This document shows positions 18,332-29,235 of a stretch of DNA of 64,000 nt, piece by piece. The DNA comes from an uncultured Allomuricauda sp. Lineage in GTDB: Bacteria > Bacteroidota > Bacteroidia > Flavobacteriales > Flavobacteriaceae. Below the pieces are notes generated by a model. It searched no databases. It was not told where the DNA came from and saw only the letters and a list, made by a program, of their open reading frames with translations. The stretch spans positions 620,001 through 684,000 of the forward strand of contig NZ_CANMUU010000001.1 of the NCBI RefSeq assembly GCF_947501165.1. The letters run 5' to 3'. Each line of letters opens with the position of its first letter. The first letter of the stretch is position 1. Position numbers and translations under genes: made by a program.

Positions 18332-18880
18332 TTAGGCGTTTGGATTTTTGTCTCGTATCTGTTTGTACAATCGAATTCCCAACATGAGAAGAATAGCCAA
18401 TACAAAAATTCCAACCACGCCATAAATCCAATTGAAGGCACTTTTCAAAATGACCAAAAAGACCACTGCAAAAAGAATCAAGGTGGCCCCTTCATTCCAA
18501 ATGCGCATAAAACGTGAGGTGTATTTTACCTCATCTCGTTGCAATTGTTTGAAGATTTGATGGCATTTTCCGTGGTATACGAACAGAAGAAGGACAAATA
18601 ACAGCTTCACGTGCATCCATCCTTGCTGAAGCCAGCCTGGCATTAAAAACAACAGCCAGATGGCAAAAATAGTGCATAAGACAGCAGATGGCCATGTAAT
18701 GATGTACCAGAGGCGCTTGGTCATCAACTTTAGTTGATTGGTAAGGATTTCCTTTTCCGGAGATGGTTTTGCCCATGCTTCAATATGATAGATGAACAAT
18801 CGCGGTATATAAAAAAGTCCCGCAAACCAAGTGACCACAAAAATAAGATGTAGCGCTTTTATGTAATTGTAATATTCCAC
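18332..18880 (-). CDS. hemJ: Protoporphyrinogen IX oxidase, HemJ type
   Basis: A 182-residue membrane protein with four to five helices, matching HemJ (formerly CopD-like UPF0093). The signature KALHLIFVVTWFAGLFYIPR includes the heme-ligand-type His, with a further conserved WMHVKLLFVLLLFVYHG segment. HemJ oxidises protoporphyrinogen IX to protoporphyrin IX, the step before ferrochelatase. It complements the hem cluster at 40-47 kb, which has no hemG or hemY. The GTG start at 18880 gives the family N-terminus VEYYNYIKALH; an in-frame ATG at 18928 would add 16 residues and lies upstream of a candidate promoter box. Confidence 0.88.
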   Translation of the reverse strand: MEYYNYIKALHLIFVVTWFAGLFYIPRLFIYHIEAWAKPSPEKEILTNQLKLMTKRLWYIITWPSAVLCTIFAIWLLFLMPGWLQQGWMHVKLLFVLLLFVYHGKCHQIFKQLQRDEVKYTSRFMRIWNEGATLILFAVVFLVILKSAFNWIYGVVGIFVLAILLMLGIRLYKQIRDKNPNA

Positions 18881-18904
18881 TTTATTCACAAAAGGAGTTA
18901 AAAG

Positions 18905-18943
18905 CAAAGGTAAAAAGTTGAGAAGCAAGACCTTTTACCTTTG
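18905..18943. repeat. 11-bp inverted repeat in front of hemJ, containing TAnnTTTG boxes
   Basis: CAAAGGTAAAA (18905-18915) and TTTTACCTTTG (18933-18943) are exact reverse complements with a 17-base loop. Each arm carries TACCTTTG, a match to the TAnnTTTG -7 box; the minus-strand copy (18912-18905) lies 24 bases before the GTG start of hemJ. The repeat also lies 21 bases after the stop of the upstream propeller gene, so it may serve as terminator, operator or promoter. Confidence 0.5.
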
Positions 18944-18964
18944 TCGAAAAAACGTATTATGTTT

Positions 18965-21900
18965 TCAAAGCTGAATAGCTCCGACACCCGCTTCCCATAA
19001 CCTCTTGTTGAGAGTAGGAATCTTTACATTTTCAAATGCTTTTCCTCTTTGCTTGAGGCCTTTCCATTGCTCTTCCAACTCATTTCTTCTGTCAATCGAG
19101 GATTGGTTCACTCTTGGAATTGAGCTATCCGTCGCATTGATTAAAAACATGTATTCTGCAGTAAACTTATTTGGGAAATTCTCTACATCATCATACGCTT
19201 TTGACTTGCGCTGTACCATTTCCTTGTCCCAAGCATCCAGTTCTTCCAGTAAAGCCTTGCCTTCCTTCTTAATCGATTCATCCTTTATTTTTTTCAGGAC
19301 CTCTTTCAATTGATTTTTAGCTTTAAACAGCATATTCACCATAGTATGCATCTCGGTTAAATTGGCTTCAGTCTCCGTCATGAAAACATCGAACGCCTCA
19401 TATTGTTCAGGTTTGATATCGTATTTTGGCAGCTCTTTGATTATCCCTTTTGTTTCCAGGACAGTATCATCCATTTTGAGCTTAATAGTGTAGGTACCGG
19501 GAATAGCCCGATGACCTCTGTAGTTGGCTTCGATGTAGGTATCTTTTATCCCAGGCATTATTTTATGGCCCATATTCCACACAAAGCGATTGAGTCCTTC
19601 TTTTTTGTCAAGTTTTGGAGCCGGTGGGGGCCCACCATCATATTTCTTGTAGCTTGCATCTTTTTTTGATGAAAATGAATTGACCAACTTCCCCTTGGCA
19701 TCAAAGATTTCCATACTGATTTCGGTAGAGTCCAATTTGGGCAACTCATAATACAATACCAATCCATTGGCTGGATTTACTCCAGTAAAAGCTTGACTCC
19801 CTTTAAATTTAGCCGAATTACCGCTCAAAGCACTCCCCCATGATCCATTGTAGGCTGGCTCAGGCTGATATAATTTTGCTACTTTTTGAGGTTTGTTGTA
19901 TTCTTTTAGCAATCCCAAATCATCCAAAATCCAAAAAGAGCGTCCAGAGGTGGCCACAACCAAATCGCCTTGGTGGACCATTAAATCCAGGATAGGTGTT
20001 TTGGGTAGATTCAATTGGAACGATTCCCAATTTTGGCCTCCATTCCAAGAAATGTACATGCCTTTTTCTGTTCCTGCATATAATAGATTTTTTCTGTCCT
20101 TGTCTTCACGAACCACTCTGGTAAATGAACCCTTTGGAATTCCAGAACTGATATTGATCCAACTCTTTCCATAGTTCGTAGACTTGTAAATAGCCGGTGT
20201 ATAATCGTTGAATTTATAGCGTGTAGTTGCAATGTAAACCGTAGCAGGATCATGGGGTGATACTTCTATAGCATTTACCAAACATTCTTGGAGTCCTTTT
20301 GGGGTGACATTCTCCCAAGTTTCCCCTCCATTTTTGGTAATATGAACCAATCCATCATCACTTCCGGTGTAGAACACTCCCTTTTCATGAGGTGATTCTA
20401 TCATATAAGCGATGGTTCCATAATTTTCAGCACCTACGGCCTCATTGGTGTAGGGTCTTCCTCCATTTCCTTGCTTGTCATCCTGGTTTCGGGTTAAATC
20501 TGGAGAGATTTCTTCCCATGTTATTCCATTGTCTTTGGTTCGAAGGACCAACTGGGCACAATGATAAAACGTTCCAGGTTCATGTTGGGACCAAATTATA
20601 GGGGCATTCCAATTATAAAGGTATTTCATATCCCTAGCGGCACGTCCCAAATACTGAATCGGTGATGCCATAACCTTGGTAGAGGCCTTGGTATGGGTAT
20701 CTAATAAATTGATGGTCCCTAAATAACTCCCACCCATTACATATCTTGGGTTATCGGGGTCAAATGCCAAGAAAGCACTCTCACCCCCTGCCGAATAGCT
20801 CCAATCCTCTCTGCTGATACTACGCCTTCCTACAGAAAGGCTTGCAATCTTTACCGATGTATTATCCTGTTGACCAGCATATATGTTATATGGAAAAAGA
20901 TTATCAACATTAATGCGATAAAACTGAGCCGTTGGCATTATGTTTTGAGTAGACCAACTTTTTGCAAAATTGAAGCTGATTGCAGCGCCACCATCATTGG
21001 CAATGACCATATTTTTTGGGTTATCAGGATTGATCCATAGGTCATGGTAATCACCATGAGTTCCCGAAAGTCTACTCCATGTTTTTCCGCCATCAATGGA
21101 ACGAAGGGCTGGAGCGCTCAATACGTAGACCACATTTTCATTGTTGGGGTCAGTAAATACTTCGGTATAATACCAAGCTCTTTGCGTTAAACGATTGTCA
21201 CCACTTATCATACTCCAACTTTCACCGGCATTGTTGGACACAAAAAGCCCGCCTTTGTCCGCATTGGAATCACTTTCCACAAGAGCATACACTTTATTGG
21301 AATTGGCCGGACTTACGGAAATGGCCATCTTTCCTTTTTCTTTGGGAAGTCCTTTTTCAATCTTTTTCCAGGTTTCCCCTCCGTCAACGGATTTGTAAAC
21401 ACCACTCCCTTCTCCTCCACTGATCACAACTTCTGGCTTGCGTTGATGTTCCCACATGGTTGCATAAAGTATGTCCGGGAAATTGGCATCCATGGAAAGC
21501 TCTGAACAGCCTGTCAAATCATTCACAAACAATACATTCTTCCAAGTCTTTCCACCATCAATAGTTTTAAAAATTCCACGTTCTTTATTTGGCCCATATA
21601 GTGCTCCTTGAGCAGCTACGAATACAATGTCGGGATTGGTTGGGTGAATCACAATCCTAGCAATATGCTGCGTTTCTTTTAGACCTATGTGCTTCCAAGT
21701 TTTTCCAGCATCAACGGATTTATAAACCCCATCTCCATAAGAAGTCATGACTCCTCTAGGAGCATGTTCTCCCATTCCAACGTACACTACGTTCGTGCTG
21801 GATTGAGAAACTGCAACCGCTCCCACAGAACCCATTTCAAAGAAGCTATCGGAAATATTCTTCCAATGCTGACCTGCATCATCAGTTTTCCAAAGACCTC

Positions 21901-22081
21901 CTCCCGTTGTTCCCATATAATAAGTCATGGGGTCACCTACAACTCCAGTGGCACAAACGGAACGTCCACCTCTAAAGGGACCAATGTTTCTATATTTAAC
22001 GGGTTTAAAATATTCTTCAGCAGTTTGCGCAAAAGAAGTAGCCCCAAGAATTAGGGCTACAACGCATATTATATTTTTCAT
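18965..22081 (-). CDS. BNR/sortilin-like beta-propeller secreted protein (copy 2)
   Basis: A 1,038-residue secreted protein (signal peptide ends near ATSFAQ). The body has many Asp-box-like repeats of the form [15 protein letters not shown], typical of BNR/Asp-box and VPS10/sortilin-type ten-bladed propellers, repeatedly introduced by [16 protein letters not shown] and KNGGETWEN. The C-terminal ~300 residues form a separate region with a beta-sandwich-like part ([10 protein letters not shown]...) and a helical end. It lies eight bases after a paralogue with the same plan. No protease or glycosidase catalytic residue can be assigned from sequence alone; the annotation as a glycosyl hydrolase often applied to this family is unproven. 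Confidence 0.88.
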   Translation of the reverse strand: MKNIICVVALILGATSFAQTAEEYFKPVKYRNIGPFRGGRSVCATGVVGDPMTYYMGTTGGGLWKTDDAGQHWKNISDSFFEMGSVGAVAVSQSSTNVVYVGMGEHAPRGVMTSYGDGVYKSVDAGKTWKHIGLKETQHIARIVIHPTNPDIVFVAAQGALYGPNKERGIFKTIDGGKTWKNVLFVNDLTGCSELSMDANFPDILYATMWEHQRKPEVVISGGEGSGVYKSVDGGETWKKIEKGLPKEKGKMAISVSPANSNKVYALVESDSNADKGGLFVSNNAGESWSMISGDNRLTQRAWYYTEVFTDPNNENVVYVLSAPALRSIDGGKTWSRLSGTHGDYHDLWINPDNPKNMVIANDGGAAISFNFAKSWSTQNIMPTAQFYRINVDNLFPYNIYAGQQDNTSVKIASLSVGRRSISREDWSYSAGGESAFLAFDPDNPRYVMGGSYLGTINLLDTHTKASTKVMASPIQYLGRAARDMKYLYNWNAPIIWSQHEPGTFYHCAQLVLRTKDNGITWEEISPDLTRNQDDKQGNGGRPYTNEAVGAENYGTIAYMIESPHEKGVFYTGSDDGLVHITKNGGETWENVTPKGLQECLVNAIEVSPHDPATVYIATTRYKFNDYTPAIYKSTNYGKSWINISSGIPKGSFTRVVREDKDRKNLLYAGTEKGMYISWNGGQNWESFQLNLPKTPILDLMVHQGDLVVATSGRSFWILDDLGLLKEYNKPQKVAKLYQPEPAYNGSWGSALSGNSAKFKGSQAFTGVNPANGLVLYYELPKLDSTEISMEIFDAKGKLVNSFSSKKDASYKKYDGGPPPAPKLDKKEGLNRFVWNMGHKIMPGIKDTYIEANYRGHRAIPGTYTIKLKMDDTVLETKGIIKELPKYDIKPEQYEAFDVFMTETEANLTEMHTMVNMLFKAKNQLKEVLKKIKDESIKKEGKALLEELDAWDKEMVQRKSKAYDDVENFPNKFTAEYMFLINATDSSIPRVNQSSIDRRNELEEQWKGLKQRGKAFENVKIPTLNKRLWEAGVGAIQL

Positions 22082-22089
22082 AATATCGG

Positions 22090-25000
22090 TTATTCTTCTA
22101 TACTTAAATACTCCAACCCTAGCTGGTTAAACTCCGCATTAAAGGCCTTCATCTCCTCGTCCACTAATTTATCGAAAGCAGTTAATTGCGCGTTGATTTT
22201 TGTGGTCATTTCATTTTTTACAGCAATATCCTGTTCGGTTGGAGGAAAATCATCAATACTCACCAAACTGTTCAAATGAGCTAATTTATTCGTCAATCGG
22301 ATTGGGAAATTCAATGGGTCTTGATTACTTCGGTTTTTGGTTTGATACAAGGCTTTTTCCACCTCACCGAACCCTTCTTTCATCTTCTTCGCTTTTTCCA
22401 CAAGGTCTTTTGTAGCTTCATTGCCTTTGTACTGTTTCGTGAAGGCATCCAATTTTTCATTAATCTTGCGAATCTTTTTTATGGATTGATGTGCCTTGTC
22501 CACAGTTTCATTGATGCTCGTAATAAAATCATATTGCTTTTGCATATCAGCAATAGAAACCTCTGCCCTTGGGTCAGGTACTATTTTGAAAGATTGGGTA
22601 TGTCCATTGCCATTTACATCCAACGAGACCTTGTAGTCTCCGGGTACCGCCTTGGCTCCATTGAGATTGGCCCACCAGAGAATCATGCCTTTCAATTTTT
22701 CGGCTCCCTTGCCTCGAGTATCCCAAACATGGGTATTTCCTCCTTTTTTGGCCTTTAATTTCTTCTTTTTATCCTTGGCATGGGTACTGAAACTTGCCAA
22801 TGTATCCCCAGCTCTGCTCAAATACGTCAATTGAACTGTATCCTTCTCGGAATAATTCTTCAAATAGAAATGACTCACTACCCCATTTGGATGGTTTTGA
22901 CCTTCCGTTAAACTAGGTTCTTTTGCAGCTCTACCTTTGGTACGGTATGAATCTTTTGGAGCAAAAAGTTTGGTGCTTGCTGATTTCGCTGAAGCATCCA
23001 ACTGGTGAAGTACTGTAAGATCATCAATAATCCAAACCGAACGCCCTTGGGTAGCAACTACAAGATTATTCTCCTTAATGGTCAAATCAGTAATAGGCAC
23101 AATAGGTAAATTCAGTTGAAACTTTTCCCAGCTTTGACCATCATTGAATGAAATGTACATTCCAGTTTCCGTCCCTGCATAGAGCAATCCTTTTTGTTTA
23201 GGGTCTTCACGAACTACGCGGGTGAAATGCTCGCTTTCAATTCCGTTTGTGATTTTGGTCCATGTTTTTCCGTAATCGGTGGTCTTGTACAAATAGGGCT
23301 GAAAATCACCCAACTTGTAACGCGTTCCCGCCACATAACATGTCCCCTCATCAAAATTGGAAGGCTCGACACTATTTATCATCATCCATTCTGGCATTCC
23401 TGTTGGGGTGACATTTTCCCAGTTTTGTCCACCATCTTGGGTAATATGAATCAGTCCGTCATCACTTCCAACCCACATCAAGCCTTCTTTTAGAGGACTT
23501 TCGTTGGCAGCGAAAATGGTACAATAATATTCAACCCCGGTGTTATCTTGAGTGATTGGTCCTCCACTGGAGACTAATTTGGTTGGGTCGTTCCGTGTTA
23601 GGTCTCCACTAAGCAGATCCCAGCTTTGTCCTTCATTGGTGCTCATGTGCACATGATTGGAGAAAGTATATAGTTTTTTAGGGTCGTGTTTGCTAAAAAT
23701 AATGGGGAAATTCCACTGGAAACGATATTTCATTCCCTCGGCACCATAACCCATAGGATTGTCTGGCCAGACATTGATGCCACGAACAGTTTTATTCTCG
23801 TGGTTTACACGTGTTAGAAACCCTCCATAGCTTCCTCCGTATACAATATCATTGTTGGTAGGGTCAACTGCAATGTGCGCACTCTCACCTCCCGCAGTCG
23901 GTTCCCAGTCATCTTCCCCTATACTACCATCATTGGAGCGATGATTAATGCGTACAGTACTGTTATCTTGTTGAGCCACGTAAATACGATATGGGAAAGC
24001 GTTATCTGTGGTGACACGATAAAACTGGGCAGTAGGTTGATTGTAATAAGTACTCCATGTTTCACCTCCATCATAGCTGACTTGTGCTCCACCATCATCT
24101 CCAATAATCATTCTCTTGGAATTTTCCGGCGCAATCCATAAATCATGATGGTCACCATGAGGAGCGTTGAAAGTCTTAAATGTCTTACCTCCGTCCGTAC
24201 TTTTATGATACCGTACATTCAACACGTATACCACGTCTTCATCCTCAGTATCTGCATATACTCGTGTGTAGTACCAAGCTCGTTGACGTAACTTTCTTTC
24301 ACTATTAACCTGGGTCCATTTTTTGCCACCATCATCTGAACGATAAAGACCTCCTTTTTCCTTGTTCTCAACAATGGCAAACACTCTTTCTGAATTCACT
24401 GGGGAAACTGCAACCCCCATTATTCCAAGAGTGTCCTTTGGGAAACCTTCATTTTTGGATATTTCAGTCCAAGTTTCACCGCTATCGGTACTTTTCCAAA
24501 GGGCAGAACCGTCTCCACCACTACTCAGGGAGTATGGGGTTCGCTGTGCGCGCCAAGTTGAAGCATATAAAATGCGAGGGTTGTTCGGGTCGAAAGTCAA
24601 ATCAACTGCTCCCGATTGGTCGTTCACAAAAAGTACTTGCTTCCAGCTTTTTCCACCATCTGTACTTTTATAAATGCCACGTTCCTTTGTAGGCTTGTAA
24701 ATATTTCCAAGGACTGCTGCATAAACGGTATTGTAGTCGGTTGGGTGCACCCGAATTCTTGGCACATGCCTGCTTTTTTCAAGTCCCGCTTTTTGCCATG
24801 TCTTCCCTGCATCTTCCGTTTTCCATACCCCATAACCACTTGATACATTTCCACGTAGGGTTTTTTCACCTCCACCTACGTAAATAACATTGGGGTCACT
24901 TTTGGCTACTTCCACTGCTCCAATACTTCCGCCAAAAAAGCCATCTGAAATATTTTTCCAACTACGCCCTCCATCCAATGTTTTCCATACTCCACCTCCA

Positions 25001-25227
25001 GTGGCTCCAAAGTAAAACAGATTGGGTTCTCCAGGTACCCCGGTAACTGCCGCCGAACGGCCCCCTCTAAATGGCCCTACCAAACGATACTCTAAACTGG
25101 AGTAAAGCTCTGAAGGATATTCTGGTGATGGTGTTGTGGATTTTCTTCGTCTTTGGGCATCGGCAACCCATGGCAATAGTAGAAGGGCTAGCACAACAAT
25201 GCTAGCTTGAAAAAAGCGAGTTCTCAT
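22090..25227 (-). CDS. BNR/sortilin-like beta-propeller secreted protein (copy 1)
   Basis: A 1,045-residue paralogue of the next gene downstream, with signal peptide [25 protein letters not shown]. It shares the opening [20 protein letters not shown] (compare [20 protein letters not shown]) and the same succession of GGxSW/GGKTW blades, the segment [11 protein letters not shown], and RSVWIIDDL near residue 730 (compare RSFWILDDL). After the propeller a lysine-rich C-terminal part differs more. The pair probably arose by tandem duplication and forms one transcript. Confidence 0.88.
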   Translation of the reverse strand: MRTRFFQASIVVLALLLLPWVADAQRRRKSTTPSPEYPSELYSSLEYRLVGPFRGGRSAAVTGVPGEPNLFYFGATGGGVWKTLDGGRSWKNISDGFFGGSIGAVEVAKSDPNVIYVGGGEKTLRGNVSSGYGVWKTEDAGKTWQKAGLEKSRHVPRIRVHPTDYNTVYAAVLGNIYKPTKERGIYKSTDGGKSWKQVLFVNDQSGAVDLTFDPNNPRILYASTWRAQRTPYSLSSGGDGSALWKSTDSGETWTEISKNEGFPKDTLGIMGVAVSPVNSERVFAIVENKEKGGLYRSDDGGKKWTQVNSERKLRQRAWYYTRVYADTEDEDVVYVLNVRYHKSTDGGKTFKTFNAPHGDHHDLWIAPENSKRMIIGDDGGAQVSYDGGETWSTYYNQPTAQFYRVTTDNAFPYRIYVAQQDNSTVRINHRSNDGSIGEDDWEPTAGGESAHIAVDPTNNDIVYGGSYGGFLTRVNHENKTVRGINVWPDNPMGYGAEGMKYRFQWNFPIIFSKHDPKKLYTFSNHVHMSTNEGQSWDLLSGDLTRNDPTKLVSSGGPITQDNTGVEYYCTIFAANESPLKEGLMWVGSDDGLIHITQDGGQNWENVTPTGMPEWMMINSVEPSNFDEGTCYVAGTRYKLGDFQPYLYKTTDYGKTWTKITNGIESEHFTRVVREDPKQKGLLYAGTETGMYISFNDGQSWEKFQLNLPIVPITDLTIKENNLVVATQGRSVWIIDDLTVLHQLDASAKSASTKLFAPKDSYRTKGRAAKEPSLTEGQNHPNGVVSHFYLKNYSEKDTVQLTYLSRAGDTLASFSTHAKDKKKKLKAKKGGNTHVWDTRGKGAEKLKGMILWWANLNGAKAVPGDYKVSLDVNGNGHTQSFKIVPDPRAEVSIADMQKQYDFITSINETVDKAHQSIKKIRKINEKLDAFTKQYKGNEATKDLVEKAKKMKEGFGEVEKALYQTKNRSNQDPLNFPIRLTNKLAHLNSLVSIDDFPPTEQDIAVKNEMTTKINAQLTAFDKLVDEEMKAFNAEFNQLGLEYLSIEE

Positions 25228-25439
25228 TTTCGTTTCGTGTTGAATTAGTCGTACTAAAAGTAAGGAAAAACCATGAGGTTAAATAAAGTTCCATATGGGT
25301 ATTTTACCCAAAAAAACGTGAGGAAATAATGAAATAACCTCTATTTTCCTTCTTTTGCCCCCTTTATCCATAAAATCACAACAAATATTTACTCTTTCAG
25401 ACATCTCTCTTTACTTTTATATTCAAGAAACAAATTGCT

Positions 25440-26438
25440 TTGAATCAAAGAGTTACTCTCTTATCGACTTTTCTTTTATGCTGTTTTCTGGCCTGCACAA
25501 AAATGTCCGGACAAAAATCAGCACCGTTAGCCGTTGACGATTCTTATGTTCTTGGAACCAACTCCACTTTAACAATTACCTCGGTAAATGGAGTTCTGGC
25601 CAATGATAGTGATGCCAATGGAAACGCAACAATGAGCGTCCGAACAAACCCAATCGTTGGACCATCTTCTGGCTCCCTGACCTTGAATTCTGATGGAAGC
25701 TTCACCTACATTCCAAATATCGGTTTTATTGGCACAGACAGTTTTACCTATAGGGTATGCGATGATGGTACCCCTAGTCCCGTAGTTTCAAGATTTGATT
25801 TTGACACGCCTACAATTACAGATGCTTCTATTGGTCCAAATGCTACCTCTGTCAATTCAAATGCAGCACAAACAGGTTGTGGAATACACTTTCCCACTGG
25901 TGCAGGAGGCTCTACTGGTTTTGACATTGTAGTTCCCAATTCCAGTGGCATTTTCGATTTCACAAGTTTTGCTGTTTCTTTTGAATATCAAGATTTGGAA
26001 GGTACCGCCGATATTGTCACTGCTGGCAATTTCAGAATCTATCATATTACAAGAGATGAGTTGGGGGTTAGAGTTACAGTTATCAACGGAACCGATGGAC
26101 TACAACAAGACTATACTCTTAATCTTGGTAATTTTCTATCAGGCAATAATCCTTACACAGTAGCTTACAATGAAGTAACTGGCGAAGTTACCTATACAGC
26201 CAACGGTACAACTACAACCCTTGCTTTGGCTCCAGCTAATTCCGCATTAGATACTTCTTTGGCCTCAGATATTACAATTGGGCGTTTTATGGATGGTAGT
26301 GGCTCTTCCCTGCCTTCTTTATGTAGTATGGAATTTATAGACAACAGTATACTTTGCGATGAAGGTGATGTTACGCTAAATGTGAGGTCAACCATAATTA
26401 CCAATAGGAAAATTACGTATCGAGTAAATCCTAACTAG
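25440..26438 (+). CDS. Lipoprotein with Ig-like domain and a nested LamG-like region
   Basis: A 332-residue probable lipoprotein; the TTG start gives a good signal peptide with lipobox FLAC around residue 19, and no in-frame ATG precedes it. Residues ~30-115 form a bacterial Ig/cadherin-like domain (APLAVDDSY, GVLANDSDANG, DGSFTYIPN, DSFTYRVCDDGTPSP). The expected last strand of that domain, CDEGDVTLNV, appears only at about 306-315. The ~190 residues in between look like a laminin-G/concanavalin-like jelly roll. The upstream 212-bp gap has no other gene. Confidence 0.72.
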   Translation: MNQRVTLLSTFLLCCFLACTKMSGQKSAPLAVDDSYVLGTNSTLTITSVNGVLANDSDANGNATMSVRTNPIVGPSSGSLTLNSDGSFTYIPNIGFIGTDSFTYRVCDDGTPSPVVSRFDFDTPTITDASIGPNATSVNSNAAQTGCGIHFPTGAGGSTGFDIVVPNSSGIFDFTSFAVSFEYQDLEGTADIVTAGNFRIYHITRDELGVRVTVINGTDGLQQDYTLNLGNFLSGNNPYTVAYNEVTGEVTYTANGTTTTLALAPANSALDTSLASDITIGRFMDGSGSSLPSLCSMEFIDNSILCDEGDVTLNVRSTIITNRKITYRVNPN

Positions 26439-26442
26439 GTTC

Positions 26443-26808
26443 TTATTCTTCTAAATACTTATGCTCCAGTAGTTCCTCGAAGCTACCGTATTCCAAAGCT
26501 TTTTCATGGGTTGCCTCCAAGATGACCGATGGGGCCAAACCTTCAAGATAAGCTTCCTTCCAACGCGAGACACAAAGACACCACTTATCACCAGCTTTTA
26601 ATCCAGGAAATTGATAATAAGGAATGGGTGTTATTAAGTCATTACCTCTACTGCGTGTAAACTCCAAAAACTCATTGGTCATAATTGCACAGACCACATG
26701 GGTGCCTATATCCTCGGCTCCGGTCTTACAGAAACCATCGCGGTAGTATCCTGTTTTTGGTTCAAAGCAGCAAGCTTTTAGTTCTGAGCCCAATACATTT
26801 TTATCCAT
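26443..26808 (-). CDS. DUF2237 family protein
   Basis: A 121-residue protein matching DUF2237: NVLGSELKACC near the start, then FEPKTGYYRDGFCKTG, IGTHVVCAIMTNEFLEFTRSRGNDLITP, FPGLKAGDKWCLCVSRWKEA and VILEATHEKALEY (each a family landmark). Several conserved cysteines suggest metal or disulfide use. The function is unknown. Start set at MDKNVLG; the longer frame would overlap the DUF2891 gene by 56 bases. It follows DUF2891 after 43 bases on the same strand. Confidence 0.88.
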   Translation of the reverse strand: MDKNVLGSELKACCFEPKTGYYRDGFCKTGAEDIGTHVVCAIMTNEFLEFTRSRGNDLITPIPYYQFPGLKAGDKWCLCVSRWKEAYLEGLAPSVILEATHEKALEYGSFEELLEHKYLEE

Positions 26809-26851
26809 AGACCATAAAATTACTCCACCAAATCCTGACTTTAAAAAAGCA

Positions 26852-27967
26852 TCAACGTTCGCCCAAGGCATAAATCGCAAAGGAGCCCAGCCAATGGCCT
26901 CCTTCATAGTCGTCCCCTACCAAGTTTGGAAAAGAATACGCAAAATGCTTATGTGCCAATGGTAAAACATGGCTGTATTCATCAGGATATTGTTTTGTCA
27001 AACCATATAAGACCCAAGCTCGGCTGAAATTTAATCCATCCAAATGGACCAATTGACCATCTTTTCGATCAACAACTATGGCCTCTGGCAAATCAAAATT
27101 GATTTCTTTTAAATCAGGCATAAAATTGTTTATCCAGTTCAAAAAATCTTCTTTGTTCAAAATTCGTCGCATTAGGTCAATTTCTTCAAAACAGGGTGAT
27201 AAAAAATCAGCGCCACTAGGCTCCCAAGCTAAGGGACATCCTGAATCTTTTTGATAAAAAGCCAAAGCCCTATCTTGAATGGCATCTTTCAACTCCTGAT
27301 GCTTTAGACTCTTAGCATAATCCCAAGCAAAGGCAAGTCCAAAGGCTGTATTAGTATGTGTCCCAACACGAACCGGGTATTGTAATTTAGGGAGGTATGC
27401 CACGAACTTTTGAGCAATCAATTGCGTTAATGGCTCAAGATTCTGTTCCAATTCCCTTGCTACAGGGTCATCAAAATTATGAAGCTCTTCTGCCAATTTT
27501 AAAAGCCAACCCCATCCATACGTGCGTTCATAATTTCGGTTATGCTTGTTATCAAAATAAGCAACTTCGGTAGCAATATTTTCCTGAGACAAATTCTCAG
27601 AGAGTATCTGTCTTATTTTCTCCGCTTCTTCCAAATCAGGGAAAGTTTTGAGCAATCGTACCAAGGACCAATGTCCATGCACCGCCGAATGCCAATCAAA
27701 ACAGCCATAAAAAGCAGGGTGCAGGGTTTTGGGTGAACCTAAATCTTTTTCACCTCCCAAAACATGTCCTAATTTATTGGGGTATTCCTTAGTAATACAT
27801 TCCACCGGCAGAGTGGCCAATATATTGGCCTGTTCCAGCGTCAATTCAATGATTTCTTCGGGATTCTCTTCAGATCCTATACTTACTTGAGGTTCCTTTT
27901 TTTCGGGTTTGCAGGAAAAGAAACCCAACAGCAAAATACTTAGGGCTATGCTTACTATGTGCTTCAT
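26852..27967 (-). CDS. DUF2891 family lipoprotein
   Basis: A 371-residue lipoprotein with signal peptide ending LLLGFFSCKPEKKEP. The mature protein is the DUF2891 family: HPAFYGCFDWHSAVHGHWSL, RTYGWGWLLKLAEEL, NTAFGLAFAWDYAK, PSGADFLSPCFEEIDLM and LDGLNFSRAW are typical and give a helical-barrel-like pattern reminiscent of alpha/alpha toroid enzymes. The enzymatic role, if any, is unknown. Start at MKHIVSI; an earlier in-frame ATG at 28015 lies on top of the candidate promoter box. Confidence 0.88.
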   Translation of the reverse strand: MKHIVSIALSILLLGFFSCKPEKKEPQVSIGSEENPEEIIELTLEQANILATLPVECITKEYPNKLGHVLGGEKDLGSPKTLHPAFYGCFDWHSAVHGHWSLVRLLKTFPDLEEAEKIRQILSENLSQENIATEVAYFDNKHNRNYERTYGWGWLLKLAEELHNFDDPVARELEQNLEPLTQLIAQKFVAYLPKLQYPVRVGTHTNTAFGLAFAWDYAKSLKHQELKDAIQDRALAFYQKDSGCPLAWEPSGADFLSPCFEEIDLMRRILNKEDFLNWINNFMPDLKEINFDLPEAIVVDRKDGQLVHLDGLNFSRAWVLYGLTKQYPDEYSHVLPLAHKHFAYSFPNLVGDDYEGGHWLGSFAIYALGER

Positions 27968-28012
27968 TGAATTGCATTTATACGAAACGTAACAAATTGT
28001 TTCATTTTTATA

Positions 28013-28020
28013 CAAATTTA
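28013..28020 (-). promoter_or_regulatory. Candidate -7 box for the DUF2891-DUF2237 unit
   Basis: On the minus strand TAAATTTG (28020-28013) fits TAnnTTTG, 45 bases before the chosen ATG at 27967. The 108-base gap between DUF2891 and the divergent SPFH gene must hold promoters for both. Confidence 0.4.
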
Positions 28021-28075
28021 GAAAAGGCTATACACTTTTTTGCTAGCTTTAGTCAAAACTAGAAAACACGAAACC

Positions 28076-29209
28076 ATGGATATTTTTGGAAAAATAAAGG
28101 AAAAACTCAGTAATGAGTTTATTGATATCGTTGAGTGGCTCGACTATACCGATGATACCATTGCACATCGTTTTGAGCGCTATCAGAATGAAATTAAAAA
28201 CGGAGCGAAGCTTATTGTCCGTGAAGGACAAACCGCCGTATTTGTCAATGAAGGTCAACTTGCTGATGTTTTTGAACCAGGAACCTATGACCTTACCACA
28301 CAAAACTTGCCCATTTTGGCAACCCTTAAGGGTTGGAAATACGGCTTCAATTCCCCTTTTAAAGCCGAAGTCTATTTTGTGAACACCCATCTGTTCACTG
28401 ATGAAAAATGGGGGACTAAAAGTCCAATTACTCTGAGTGATGAGCGATTTGGATTGGTGGAGATAAGGGCCTTTGGAACTTATGCCTTTCGAATTTCAGA
28501 CGCTGGGAAGTTCATCGTGGATATTGTAGGAACCGATAGCAATTTCACCAATTATGAAATCAATGAGCATTTAAAAAGTTTGATTGCAACTCGTTTTACC
28601 GATACCGTAGGTGAAGCTAATTTGCCCATAGAACTGTATGCCGCTAACACTTCCGAGCTATCGGATACCTGTCAAGAAGTTATGGCCCCTGAGTTTGAAA
28701 GTGTGGGTATCTCTTTAGAGAAATTCTACATCGAAAATGTGTCCATGCCTGAAGATTTGAAAAAGGAAATCTTCGAGTATAGTCGAATAGATAAGTTGGA
28801 TTTAGATAAATTGACCAAATTCAAAACTGCAAAGGCCATAGAAGCTGCTGCCAAAAATGAAGGTGGAACCGCAGGCGCGGGAATGGGAATGGGAATGGGA
28901 TTTGTACTTGCCCAACAAATGGGAGGTATGATGAGTCCACAAATGGGAGGACAGTCACAAATGCAGCAAGCTCAAACACCCGTTCCGCCTCCAATGCCCG
29001 TCCAGGTTCAATACTTTTATGCAGTAAATGGTACCCAACAGGGACCTGTTTCCTTTGATCAGCTTAAAGCACTTTTCGCTAATAGAACTATTAATCGTGA
29101 AAGTTTGGTTTGGAAACAAGGAATGTCAAATTGGTCGGCCCTTCAAGAGGTAGAAGAATTGAAATCCTTTTTGGGTGGAAGTACCCCTCCCCCTTTACCT
29201 AACATCTAA
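28076..29209 (+). CDS. SPFH-domain protein with C-terminal GYF_2 domain
   Basis: A 377-residue protein. The N-terminal ~270 residues match the SPFH/Band-7-related group often labelled virion core protein-like (GAKLIVREGQTAVFVNEGQLADVFEPG, IRAFGTYAFRISD). A Gly/Met/Gln-rich linker with GMGMGMGF follows, then a C-terminal GYF_2 domain (YFYAVNGTQQGPVSFDQLKALF and SLVWKQGMSNW). No membrane segment is seen. The next gene encodes a zinc-ribbon protein, a known pairing. Start at MDIFGKI as in relatives. Confidence 0.88.
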   Translation: MDIFGKIKEKLSNEFIDIVEWLDYTDDTIAHRFERYQNEIKNGAKLIVREGQTAVFVNEGQLADVFEPGTYDLTTQNLPILATLKGWKYGFNSPFKAEVYFVNTHLFTDEKWGTKSPITLSDERFGLVEIRAFGTYAFRISDAGKFIVDIVGTDSNFTNYEINEHLKSLIATRFTDTVGEANLPIELYAANTSELSDTCQEVMAPEFESVGISLEKFYIENVSMPEDLKKEIFEYSRIDKLDLDKLTKFKTAKAIEAAAKNEGGTAGAGMGMGMGFVLAQQMGGMMSPQMGGQSQMQQAQTPVPPPMPVQVQYFYAVNGTQQGPVSFDQLKALFANRTINRESLVWKQGMSNWSALQEVEELKSFLGGSTPPPLPNI

Positions 29210-29235
29210 ACAGTAGTAATTGTTTTCATATTCAT

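Noticed and set aside
26809..26907. Overlap of the DUF2237 and DUF2891 frames
   Set aside because: The overlap disappears with the family-like DUF2237 start at 26808; there is no sign of frameshift.
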